NCBI GenBank assembly: GCA_019425005.1
Contig: JAHYYK010000013.1
Coordinates: 1 to 46,980 of the forward strand
DNA length: 46,980 nucleotides
DNA from: Collinsella sp.
GTDB lineage: Bacteria; Actinomycetota; Coriobacteriia; Coriobacteriales; Coriobacteriaceae
Direction: 5' to 3'
Below, in pieces: positions 40,106 to 46,980 of the stretch. The notes beneath the pieces are model-generated. The model was not told the origin of the DNA, did no database searches, and saw only the letters and a list, made by a program, of their open reading frames with translations. Within the stretch, counting starts at the first letter, position 1. The number at the start of each line of letters is the position of its first letter. Made by a program: the position numbers and the translations under genes.

Positions 40106-40248
40106 AAAACGGCCTCCTTAAATAGATAACGAACAAGAATCGACCGTCCGAGCCACGGCACCTTGCCTTTCAATCGTTGGGCATGACCACCAGGTCTATG
40201 CCCTCCTCTTTCAAGGCAATCTGCCGCACCTCGAACGGTCGACAAATA

Positions 40249-41715
40249 CTAGAGACTCTTAATACGAGTACCCGCGGCCGTATCTTCAATCGTCAGGCCC
40301 AGGTCCTTGAGCTGGTCGCGGATGGCATCTGCCAGATCCCAGTTCTTGGCGGCACGGGCCTCGGCACGGGCCTCGAGAATCTTGGCAGCAGCCTCGTCCA
40401 CGTCGTCGCCCGTGTAGGCGACCAGGCCGGCGGCAACGCCCAGCAGACCCAGCGGCAGCTCGACCTTGGGCTCAGGAAGCTCAACACCAAACGTGTCGAG
40501 CAGCTCGACCAGCGTATCAGCGGCGGCCAGGGCAGCGGTCTTGTCGGCAGCGTCGCCCGCCTGCTCCAGGTACTGGTTGCACTCGGTCACAAAGCCAAAG
40601 ACGGCACCCATGGCGCCGGCGGTGTTAAAGTCGTCGTCCATGCACTCCTTAAAGGCGGCACGGGTCTCGGCGGCCTTGGCGGCAAACGCCTCAGATGCTG
40701 CCTCATCGGCATCGGCCGCCGCATGGTTCGCGGCCCAGCGCAGGTTCTCGACCGTACCGGCGATACGCGTAAGCGAGTTCTCGGCACCCTCCAGGCGCTC
40801 CCAAGAAAAATCGAGCGGCGAGCGATAGCTCGTCTGCAGCATCAGCAGGCGCAGGGCGGCAGCGGAGTGCTGCTCGAGGACCTCGACCAGCGTAAAGAAG
40901 TTGCCGAGCGACTTGGACATCTTCTCGCCGTCTACCAGCAGCATGCCCGTGTGCATCCAGGTGTTGGAGAAGCCCTGGTGCCAGGCGCAGGTGGCCTGAG
41001 CGCACTCGTTCTCGTGATGCGGGAAGGCAAGGTCGGAGCCGCCGCCGTGGATGTCGATCGGAGTACCCAGGTAGCGATGCACCATGGCGGCGCACTCGGT
41101 GTGCCAACCGGGACGGCCCTCGCCCCAGGGGCTCGGCCAGCTGGGCTCGCCGGGCTTGGCGGCCTTCCACAGGGCAAAGTCGAGCGGGTCGTTCTTGTCC
41201 TCGTTCTCCTCGATGCGCGCGCCAACCATAAGGTCGTCGATGTTGCGGCCCGAGACCTGACCATAGTTGGGATCGCTGCGCACGGCAAAGTACACATCGC
41301 CGTTATCGGCTGCGTAAGCGTGGCCCTGCTCGATAAGCGTCTTGATCATGGCGATCATGGGGCCGATCTCCTTGGTGGCGCGGGGGCGCACATCGGGATC
41401 GAGCACGTTGGCGGCGCGCATGACGCCGATGAACTTGTCGGAGAACTCCGTCGCGACCTCGGCAGCCGTACGGCCTTGCTCGTTGGCGCGCTTGATGATC
41501 TTGTCGTCGACATCGGTGAGGTTCTGGGCGAACGTGACCTCGTAGCCACTCGCGATGAGCCAGCGACGAATCACATCAAAGCTGATGAACGTGCGGGCAT
41601 TGCCGATGTGGATGTTGTCATAGACCGTGGGGCCGCACACGTACATGCGGACCTTGCCGGACTCGATGGGCTGGAACTCTTCCTTTTTATGGGTAGCGCT
41701 GTTGTAGATACGCAT
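40249..41715 (-). CDS. cysS: cysteine--tRNA ligase
   Basis: Class I synthetase for tRNA-Cys, 488 residues. The zinc cysteine and HIGH motif are in MYVCGPTVYDNIHIGNARTF (core GPTVYDNIHIGNAR), further zinc ligands in GWHTECAAM and HHENECAQ, and KMSKS as EKMSKSLGN. The C-terminal DALR-type domain is complete. It begins three bases after the ispF stop, giving one ispD-ispF-cysS transcript. The gene named mrnC, which follows cysS in Bacillus, is absent: only about 140 bases separate it from rlmB. Confidence 0.97.
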   Translation of the reverse strand: MRIYNSATHKKEEFQPIESGKVRMYVCGPTVYDNIHIGNARTFISFDVIRRWLIASGYEVTFAQNLTDVDDKIIKRANEQGRTAAEVATEFSDKFIGVMRAANVLDPDVRPRATKEIGPMIAMIKTLIEQGHAYAADNGDVYFAVRSDPNYGQVSGRNIDDLMVGARIEENEDKNDPLDFALWKAAKPGEPSWPSPWGEGRPGWHTECAAMVHRYLGTPIDIHGGGSDLAFPHHENECAQATCAWHQGFSNTWMHTGMLLVDGEKMSKSLGNFFTLVEVLEQHSAAALRLLMLQTSYRSPLDFSWERLEGAENSLTRIAGTVENLRWAANHAAADADEAASEAFAAKAAETRAAFKECMDDDFNTAGAMGAVFGFVTECNQYLEQAGDAADKTAALAAADTLVELLDTFGVELPEPKVELPLGLLGVAAGLVAYTGDDVDEAAAKILEARAEARAAKNWDLADAIRDQLKDLGLTIEDTAAGTRIKSL

Positions 41716-41718
41716 TCG

Positions 41719-42213
41719 TTACTCCTTAACGGTTTTCTGTAGCAGGCAGACGGCCCAGGCGCCAATTCCCTCGCCTTGGCCTTCCCAGCCAAGCTTTTCG
41801 GTCGTAGTGGCGGCAACGCCCACGTTTTCGACGTCAACGCCCAGGGCATGGGCAAGGTTGGCGCGCATGGCATCGCGGTGCGGGGTGATCTTAGGCTGCT
41901 GGCAGGCAATGGTGCAGTCGGCATCGACAAACTCAAAGCCCAGATCGCGCGCATAGTCCATCACACGGGCAAGCAGCACCATCGAGTCGGCGCCCTCATA
42001 GGCAGGATCGGTGTCGGGGAACAGTTTTCCAATGTCTCCCCCGCGGCAGGCGCCCAGAATGGCGTCGGCCAGCGCATGCGCGAGCACATCGGCATCCGAG
42101 TGGCCCAGCAGGCCGCGCTCGTAGGGAATGTCAACCCCGCCGATGATACATCGACGCCCCTCCACCAGACGGTGAACGTCGTAGCCGTGGCCAATGCGCA
42201 GGTTACTGAACAT
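41719..42213 (-). CDS. ispF: 2-C-methyl-D-erythritol 2,4-cyclodiphosphate synthase
   Basis: Fifth enzyme of the MEP isoprenoid pathway, 164 residues, active as a trimer. Metal ligands are in GHGYDVHRL (D12, H14) and the HSDADVLAHALADA motif supplies the next histidine; TTTEKLGWEGQGEGI contains the C-terminal signature. The ATG lies inside the end of ispD (11-base overlap), so the two are translationally coupled. Confidence 0.96.
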   Translation of the reverse strand: MFSNLRIGHGYDVHRLVEGRRCIIGGVDIPYERGLLGHSDADVLAHALADAILGACRGGDIGKLFPDTDPAYEGADSMVLLARVMDYARDLGFEFVDADCTIACQQPKITPHRDAMRANLAHALGVDVENVGVAATTTEKLGWEGQGEGIGAWAVCLLQKTVKE

Positions 42214-42931
42214 GGGGAAGGTCCTCTCCCTCGGCCATACGGCCGAGCAGAATCGCGGTTACGGGACGCAGGTCCTCGGGCACCGTCACCTTAAGATTAT
42301 CGCGCGGGCTCTGGACGCAGCGGACACGCCCACCCATGCGCTCGACCAGCGACGAATCGTCCGTGCCGATAAAGCCCTCAGCAATCGCCGCGGCATGGGC
42401 GCGCTTCATAGCGTCAACGCTAAAGATTTGCGGCGTCTGTGCGGCCCAATAGAGTTCGCGCGGCGGCGTCTCAACGATGTTATCGCCATCGACGATCTTG
42501 AGCGTGTCGATCGCGGGCTGACCGCACACGACACCGTCGAGGGCGCGGTCGCTCACGAGCACGTCGATAGCGTGATCGATGGCCTCGGTCGTAATGAGCG
42601 GACGAGCGCCGTCGTGAATGGCGACATATTCGAAACCCGCCGGAACCGCATGCACGCCGGCACGGGTGGAATCCTGGCGGGTATCGCCAGCATCGGCAAA
42701 ACTGATGGGCGTGTCATAGTCAAACGGGTCGATGGCCAGGCGGCGCATCTCGGCACGACGCTCGGCAGGGCAAACCACGACGATGTGGTCGACCTTATCG
42801 CTACGGTCAAATGCGCGGATGGACCAGCTCATGAGCGGACGACCCGCCACGTTAACGAGCTGCTTGCCGCCGGGATTTCCAAAGCGGTGGCCGCTGCAAC
42901 CGGCAACGACCACGGCGCACACGGGCGCCAT
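42203..42931 (-). CDS. ispD: 2-C-methyl-D-erythritol 4-phosphate cytidylyltransferase
   Basis: Third enzyme of the MEP pathway; couples methylerythritol phosphate to CTP. 242 residues. The nucleotide-binding motif reads AGCSGHRFGNPGGKQL, where the usual PKQ proline is glycine; IHDGARP and GTDDSSLVER match the substrate and metal motifs. Its ATG shares one base with the TAA of disA (TAATG), and its end overlaps ispF, so disA-ispD-ispF are tightly coupled. Confidence 0.94.
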   Translation of the reverse strand: MAPVCAVVVAGCSGHRFGNPGGKQLVNVAGRPLMSWSIRAFDRSDKVDHIVVVCPAERRAEMRRLAIDPFDYDTPISFADAGDTRQDSTRAGVHAVPAGFEYVAIHDGARPLITTEAIDHAIDVLVSDRALDGVVCGQPAIDTLKIVDGDNIVETPPRELYWAAQTPQIFSVDAMKRAHAAAIAEGFIGTDDSSLVERMGGRVRCVQSPRDNLKVTVPEDLRPVTAILLGRMAEGEDLPHVQ

Positions 42932-43998
42932 TATGCGTTCCCCTGTTTGGTGCCCTTCATGCGGTACAGGGAGTCCGCAAGAATGGCAGGGTTGTTGACA
43001 CCAAAGTCGCCCAGGCGTTCCGGATCCTCGCTGATGTCGTCCATGAGTTCCTGCAGCGAGCCGTACTCGTCGACAATCTTCTCGGCCACGCCGTCGCGCA
43101 CGACGGACACGCGCGAAAGCGTGCGCAGGCCCAGCGGCGTCATGACAGAGTCCTCATCCAGGTCGTCGTAGCCCAGAACCGCCGCCACATGCTGCGGGTC
43201 GGACAAGTCCTTGGGCGTCATACGGGCAAGCTCAGCGCGAATTTTCTCGGCGTTTGCCTCGGAGGAGTCACTCGCGTAGTCGCGAATCATCAGGTCGTAC
43301 TCGGTATCCATGCTGGAGCCGGCGAGCTGCTCGAGCTGCATCTGCACGAGCTTGCCCTGGTTGCCCAGCTTGACAATGCAATCCTTAAGCTCGGTCTTTG
43401 CCTGCTGCATGATCTCGAAGCTCGAGAAAATACCGGTAATGTCGGCGAGTGTAACGTAGTCGTCGAGCTCGAGGGCCGTCAGACGCAGCAGGGAGCGATC
43501 GAGCGACTGACGGGTAGTCTGGAGCGTGGCGACGAGCTGGTTGACCGAACTCATGATGGTGGTGACGGGCTGGATCTCGTAGCTCTTGCCGTGAACGTAC
43601 ACGTTAACGACGGCACGACGGGCCGAGACCGAGATCACGATGGCATCGGTGAGCACCGACATGCGAGCGGCGGTGCGGTGACGCATACCCGTCTCGCTCG
43701 TGGCAAGCGAGGGATCGGGATTGAGGTGGAAGTTGGCGCGCAGGATCTGGGTGAGGTCGCCGTCGATGACGATGGCACCGTCCATCTTGGAGAGCTCGAA
43801 CAGGCGGTTCGAGGTAAACGAAATGTTGAGCGGGAAGCCGTCGTTACCGGCAGCGAGCACGTTTTCGGTGTCGCCGACGCAGATAAGGGCACCCAGGTGA
43901 CCAGCAATGATCATATCGAGGGCGGTGCGGATCGGCTGGCCGGGGGCAGTCAGGCGAATAGCCTGTTCCATACGCTTTTGCAGCTCGTTCTTATCCAA
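42931..43998 (-). CDS. disA: DNA integrity scanning diadenylate cyclase
   Basis: Makes the second messenger c-di-AMP from two ATP and signals DNA damage; 355 residues, forms octamers in the family. The DAC domain has DGAIVIDG (DGA at 73-75) and GMRHRTAAR (RHR at 106-108). A helical spine follows, then the C-terminal helix-hairpin-helix DNA-binding domain (YDDLDEDSVMTPLGLRTLS). It heads the disA-ispD-ispF-cysS cluster seen in many Gram-positive bacteria. No phosphodiesterase for c-di-AMP is recognised in the window. Confidence 0.96.
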   Translation of the reverse strand: MDKNELQKRMEQAIRLTAPGQPIRTALDMIIAGHLGALICVGDTENVLAAGNDGFPLNISFTSNRLFELSKMDGAIVIDGDLTQILRANFHLNPDPSLATSETGMRHRTAARMSVLTDAIVISVSARRAVVNVYVHGKSYEIQPVTTIMSSVNQLVATLQTTRQSLDRSLLRLTALELDDYVTLADITGIFSSFEIMQQAKTELKDCIVKLGNQGKLVQMQLEQLAGSSMDTEYDLMIRDYASDSSEANAEKIRAELARMTPKDLSDPQHVAAVLGYDDLDEDSVMTPLGLRTLSRVSVVRDGVAEKIVDEYGSLQELMDDISEDPERLGDFGVNNPAILADSLYRMKGTKQGNA

Positions 43999-44160
43999 GG
44001 CATCGCTCCCATCGTATACGCTCCATAAACGCTAAATAGTTTCTCACGGTTTGTCCCCGCAGCAGCCACGAAATCCGATGCTTACAGAATGAGCGAACAC
44101 CGCTTAGGTAGCTCATTTGGGACGGGGCTCTTTTAGCTGCTCATGTGGTAGCATCGGGTC

Positions 44161-44219
44161 TCATATAAATGAGGGAGTAGTCGTGTAATCGGGTTCGCCC
44201 GCAGAGAGGGAGCCAGACT
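44161..44219 (+). promoter_or_regulatory. possible manganese riboswitch (yybP-ykoY-like) leader
   Basis: GAGGGAGTAG, close to the GGGGAGUAG core of yybP-ykoY aptamers, lies 50 bases ahead of a manganese exporter gene, with CGGG/CCCG pairing behind it. mntP genes often carry this riboswitch, but the leader here is short and I cannot draw the full fold. Confidence 0.35.
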
Positions 44220-44798
44220 ATGGGACTCGCAGAGCTCGTGTTGCTTGCCGTTGGCCTTTCGATGGATGCCTTTGCCGTTTCCATCTGCAAGGGCCTTGGC
44301 ATGAAAAAGATCAACCTTAAGGTCGCCGTGGTGCTCGGCCTGTTCTTTGGCGGCTTTCAGGCCGGCATGCCCGTGATCGGCTGGGCACTCGGCAGCCAGT
44401 TCGTGGGTATCATCGGACCCATTGACCATTGGGTCGCCTTTATCCTTTTGGCCTTCATCGGCGGCAAGATGCTGTGGGAAGCCTTTACCGAAGACGAGGA
44501 CGAAGGCGACGGCAAGGATGCCGAGAAGATCGACCTCGGCGAGTACCTGATTTTGGCTATCGCCACCTCAATTGATGCCCTAGCCGTAGGCATCTCATTT
44601 GCGGCGCTCTCGGTCGACATCGTTCCCGCCGTATCGCTCATCGGCGTCACGACTTTTATCTTTTCCGTCTCCGGCGTGGCGATTGGCCACACCTTTGGCG
44701 CGCGCTACGAAAAACCCGCCACCATCGTGGGTGGCGTCGTGCTCATCCTCATCGGCCTTAAGATCCTGCTTGAGCACTTGGGAGTTTTGGCGCTGTAG
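44220..44798 (+). CDS. mntP: manganese efflux pump MntP
   Basis: Small inner-membrane exporter of 192 residues with six predicted membrane segments in two repeats. Each half carries the conserved acidic motif: GLSMDAFAVS near residue 15 and TSIDALAVG near residue 120. The central loop is strongly acidic (EDEDEGDGKDAEKID), as expected between the halves. GAGGGAG stands eight bases before the ATG. It is transcribed away from disA. Confidence 0.92.
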   Translation: MGLAELVLLAVGLSMDAFAVSICKGLGMKKINLKVAVVLGLFFGGFQAGMPVIGWALGSQFVGIIGPIDHWVAFILLAFIGGKMLWEAFTEDEDEGDGKDAEKIDLGEYLILAIATSIDALAVGISFAALSVDIVPAVSLIGVTTFIFSVSGVAIGHTFGARYEKPATIVGGVVLILIGLKILLEHLGVLAL

Positions 44799-44849
44799 CC
44801 TAGCGGCTCACAGTGCACGCGCAGCCTTTCGGCCCCATCTCACCAGACA

Positions 44850-44880
44850 TTACTGCCGTGTTTCCCCTAGGGAAAACACG
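44850..44880. terminator. hairpin after mntP
   Basis: CCGTGTTTCCC / GGGAAAACACGG stem (one bulge) with a CTA loop, 55 bases past mntP. No T run, so termination is uncertain. Confidence 0.4.
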
Positions 44881-44917
44881 GTCAACGGCGCCGGCCATCA
44901 AAATAGGAGCCCTCGGA

Positions 44918-44946
44918 TGTGGCAAAGGGACTGTCCCTTTGCCACA
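44918..44946. repeat. 13-bp-arm palindrome before hipB
   Basis: TGTGGCAAAGGGA / TCCCTTTGCCACA with a CTG loop, four bases from the larger palindrome at 44950. Its GGGA-CTG-TCCC centre resembles the dispersed GGGGACAGG family. Confidence 0.75.
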
Positions 44947-44949
44947 TTG

Positions 44950-44996
44950 ACATGCAGACTTTTGCAGGTCATACTAACATGCAAAAGTCTGCATGT
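44950..44996. promoter_or_regulatory. hipBA operator candidate, 17-bp perfect arms
   Basis: ACATGCAGACTTTTGCA at 44950-44966 is exactly complementary to 44980-44996, with 13 bases between. The right arm ends directly before the hipB Shine-Dalgarno (TTTGGAGG). HipB proteins repress their own operon through paired palindromes at this place, so this is probably the autoregulatory site. Confidence 0.7.
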
Positions 44997-45008
44997 TTGG
45001 AGGTCGCC

Positions 45009-45479
45009 ATGGATGCCCTTCCCATCACCACACCGCGCCAAGCTGGCATCTACGTGCGCCAAGCGCGCGAGGCACAAGGGCTCACCCGTGCGACCCTCGC
45101 TAAAAAAGCCGGCGTTTCGGAGCGTCTGCTCGCATCGCTCGAGCTAGGAGATGCCACCGGCATTCGACTCGACAAGCTATTGGCGATCTTTAATGCTCTC
45201 GGACTGGCGCTCGCCGCTCAAGGGGATATCGTCAAAACGAATAACGAGCAATCAGCCAACGTTCCGCATGCCGATCTGCAACCTCGTAGCACCCCCAGAC
45301 GCCATCGCGCTCAACGTTTTCGCCATCGCAACCGTCGCAGCGCAGCCATTCCGGCTCTCGCAGACGCCTCCCTTACGTCCGAGCTCTACGACAAGGCCTT
45401 CGCCGATTTTGCCATGTCCAATCTCGGAGTCTCGATTGCCGCAAACCCATCTGCCCAAACCAGGCCCAAAGGGAGGTAG
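45009..45479 (+). CDS. hipB: HipB-like antitoxin, helix-turn-helix
   Basis: DNA-binding antitoxin of 156 residues. A Cro/CI-type helix-turn-helix lies at about 8-70 (IYVRQAREAQGLTRATLAKK, AGVSERLLASLE). The C-terminal 85 residues are long for HipB (usually about 90 in total), strongly basic in the middle (RSTPRRHRAQRFRHRNRRS) and may clamp HipA or DNA. GGAGG stands five bases before the ATG; a longer frame from 44919 would run through the operator and is rejected. The stop is three bases before hipA. Confidence 0.85.
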   Translation: MDALPITTPRQAGIYVRQAREAQGLTRATLAKKAGVSERLLASLELGDATGIRLDKLLAIFNALGLALAAQGDIVKTNNEQSANVPHADLQPRSTPRRHRAQRFRHRNRRSAAIPALADASLTSELYDKAFADFAMSNLGVSIAANPSAQTRPKGR

Positions 45480-45482
45480 CCA

Positions 45483-46787
45483 ATGGCCAGCAAAACGCTT
45501 CGGACTATTATTTGCGGCGTACCTGCGGGAACGCTCACACAAGATGAGAACGGTCTTGTCAACTTTGTCTACGATCGAGACTATGACGGGCCAGCCCTAT
45601 CGACAAACATACCCGTATCAAATCGCATATACGGCCAACAGGTCATGAATCCGTACTTGTTTGGTCTTCTGCCCGACAGCGAGGACCAGCGAAAAGCGAT
45701 CGCCGTCGAATTCGACACCAGGCCCAACAATCCCGTTGCTCTGCTCAGCCATATCGGACTCGACTGTCCGGGCGGAGTACAGTTTTGTGCCGAAGAAGAC
45801 GTCGACGCCGTCCTGCATCGCGACGGCGAATACCGCCCTATAGACGACCACGATATTGCTCTCCGTCTCAAGTCGATCAGAGATGACCACAAGGCATCGT
45901 GGATGGGTCTAGATGAAAGTTGGTCACTTGGGGGCAATCAGGGCAAGTTCGCTCTCGCCCTCATAGACGGTCGCTGGTGCGAATGCGTGGGTTCCTCGCC
46001 CACGACGCATATTTTCAAAAATGGCGTTATCGGATTTAAACTTGAGGCTCTTAATGAGTTTGTCTGCATGAAAAGCGCCCAGCGCGCCGGTATCGCAACG
46101 GCAAACGTCGAATATCGTATGTTTGAGGACGAACCTGCCCTCATTGTTGAGCGCTATGACCGTGTGAAAGTCAAAGACGGAACGATCAGACGTCTACACC
46201 AAGAAGACCTCTGTCAGGCCCTTGGAGTGATGCCCGCTCAAAAGTACACGGCAGACGGCGGCCCGAGCGCACGCGATATACAGGAACTCCTCGTCAATAC
46301 GAGCCACTATCAACTTAACCTGTATCTGTTTACGCAGATACTTTTCTTTAACGCCATCATCGGCGCACCGGACGCGCATGCGAAAAACTATTCCCTGCTC
46401 CTTGGAAACGGCGGCACAGCCATGATGACCCGGATGTACGATGTCGCGTCGGGACTGGCATACGAACGCATGCGGCGAAAAGCGCGCCTTGCCATGAGCG
46501 TTGGCGGCGAAAATCGTGTGGGGCGCATCGGTTCAGGCGCTATCCGCCGATACCACGGTATGGGCGACCCCGCGCTGGAGGCGACGCTCACCGATGCCGG
46601 GCTATCCGAGAAGTTTTGCTTTGCGACCATGATGGACCTCGCCTACGAGGTACCCATTTGCATGGAAGAGGTCATGAACGAATGCGCCGACCTGCCCGGC
46701 ATGGCGGACCTGCGCGAGCATATGCTCGGCCCCGTCCGCGAAAACTGCCAGCGCACCCTCGACCTCATCAAGGCGGATATGGGCTAG
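45483..46787 (+). CDS. hipA: HipA-family serine/threonine kinase toxin
   Basis: 434-residue toxin kinase. The N-terminal HipA domain (about 1-100; GLLPDSEDQRKAI) precedes the kinase core. The Gly-rich ATP loop is SLGGNQGKFAL (148-158), the catalytic loop GAPDAHAKNYSLL (D297, N302), and the metal aspartate is in YDVASG (D320). E. coli HipA halts translation by phosphorylating glutamyl-tRNA synthetase; relatives hit other synthetases, so the target here is open. It is translated from the same message as hipB. All catalytic residues look intact. Confidence 0.92.
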   Translation: MASKTLRTIICGVPAGTLTQDENGLVNFVYDRDYDGPALSTNIPVSNRIYGQQVMNPYLFGLLPDSEDQRKAIAVEFDTRPNNPVALLSHIGLDCPGGVQFCAEEDVDAVLHRDGEYRPIDDHDIALRLKSIRDDHKASWMGLDESWSLGGNQGKFALALIDGRWCECVGSSPTTHIFKNGVIGFKLEALNEFVCMKSAQRAGIATANVEYRMFEDEPALIVERYDRVKVKDGTIRRLHQEDLCQALGVMPAQKYTADGGPSARDIQELLVNTSHYQLNLYLFTQILFFNAIIGAPDAHAKNYSLLLGNGGTAMMTRMYDVASGLAYERMRRKARLAMSVGGENRVGRIGSGAIRRYHGMGDPALEATLTDAGLSEKFCFATMMDLAYEVPICMEEVMNECADLPGMADLREHMLGPVRENCQRTLDLIKADMG

Positions 46788-46814
46788 ACGCCAATCAATT
46801 TCCCATTTCTCAAA

Positions 46815-46858
46815 AGCAGAGAAGGAGGCACCCGTCGCAAAAGCTCGGATGCCCCCTC
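46815..46858. terminator. imperfect hairpin between hipA and the last gene
   Basis: GAGAAGGAGGCA / TGCCCCCTCTC with a 17-base loop. It may terminate either of the two convergent genes; T runs are weak. A second small dyad CGCTAGCA/TGCTAGCG is at 46879-46909. Confidence 0.4.
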
Positions 46859-46915
46859 TCGTAATGTCATTTGCAATCCGCTAGCACGTGACTCGGACTG
46901 CTGCTAGCGCAACCT

Positions 46916-46980
46916 TTACGCAGCGAGGCGCTTGAGGACGTCGATGAGCAGCTCGTAGAAGCGCTCGGCAGAAGCGAGCT
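46916..46980 (-). CDS. C-terminal end of an unidentified gene
   Basis: The last 21 codons of a minus-strand gene run into the window edge and end ASAERFYELLIDVLKRLAA before TAA. Codon use fits coding DNA. Too short to identify. Confidence 0.6.
   Translation of the reverse strand, partial: LASAERFYELLIDVLKRLAA

Noticed and set aside
40170..40243. Possible gene remnant between cysS and rlmB (VRQIALKEEGIDLVVMPND, then stop)
   Set aside because: The peptide looks protein-like, and mrnC lies here in Bacillus, but it is too short to match to any family and overlaps the cysS end in another frame.

Overview
The window is high-GC actinobacterial DNA and looks like a human-gut Coriobacteriia chromosome, most likely Collinsella or a close relative. 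This is inferred from codon use, the RpoB, ribosomal-protein and EF-Tu sequences, and gene content; no 16S gene is present to settle it. Shine-Dalgarno sequences are mostly AAAGGA or AGGAGG, and several starts are GTG.

Two conserved housekeeping blocks lie on the minus strand. One is disA-ispD-ispF-cysS-rlmB-yacP-like (43998 down to 38504). The other is tRNA-Tyr/Thr/Met-tuf-rpmG-tRNA-Trp-secE-nusG-rplK-rplA (33734 down to 29357), which continues after a break as rplJ-rplL-(galU)-rpoB (5634 down to 1). This is the order of the Bacillus subtilis disA-to-rpoB region, opened at three places: galU between rplL and rpoB, about 24 kb between rplA and rplJ, and an accessory stretch between the yacP-like gene and the tRNA/tuf block.

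The 24-kb insert (about 5.7-29.3 kb) begins with minus-strand genes: an aminotransferase, a deoxyinosine glycosylase, a GH13 glycosidase, an MFS exporter, a FeoA-FeoB fusion and an esterase. On the plus strand follow EIIA-Glc, asnS, a WYL regulator, a TrpXYZ-like ABC transporter, an MscS channel, a ParB-like/BMP fusion coupled to a metallophosphoesterase, and an ECF sigma/anti-sigma pair. It ends with a dead leucine operon: a leuA-leuB deletion scar that still has its leader peptide and attenuator.

The accessory stretch at 33.7-38.5 kb carries tandem palindromic repeats, a DUF262/DUF1524 (GmrSD-like) nuclease gene, a tRNA-Thr with a duplicated 3' end, and a single-gene HTH-HipA-like kinase. 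A classical hipBA pair with a large palindromic operator lies at the right end (45.0-46.8 kb).

Intergenic spaces are unusually rich in palindromes of several sequence families. The most striking is a 55-bp palindrome in tandem with an 80-bp period (two units at 27.6 kb, three at 34.2 kb). Others are a roughly 220-bp palindrome whose edge supplies the -35 box of rplJ, and a dispersed family built around GGGGACAGGCACC. All functional statements are read from sequence motifs; no database search was run.
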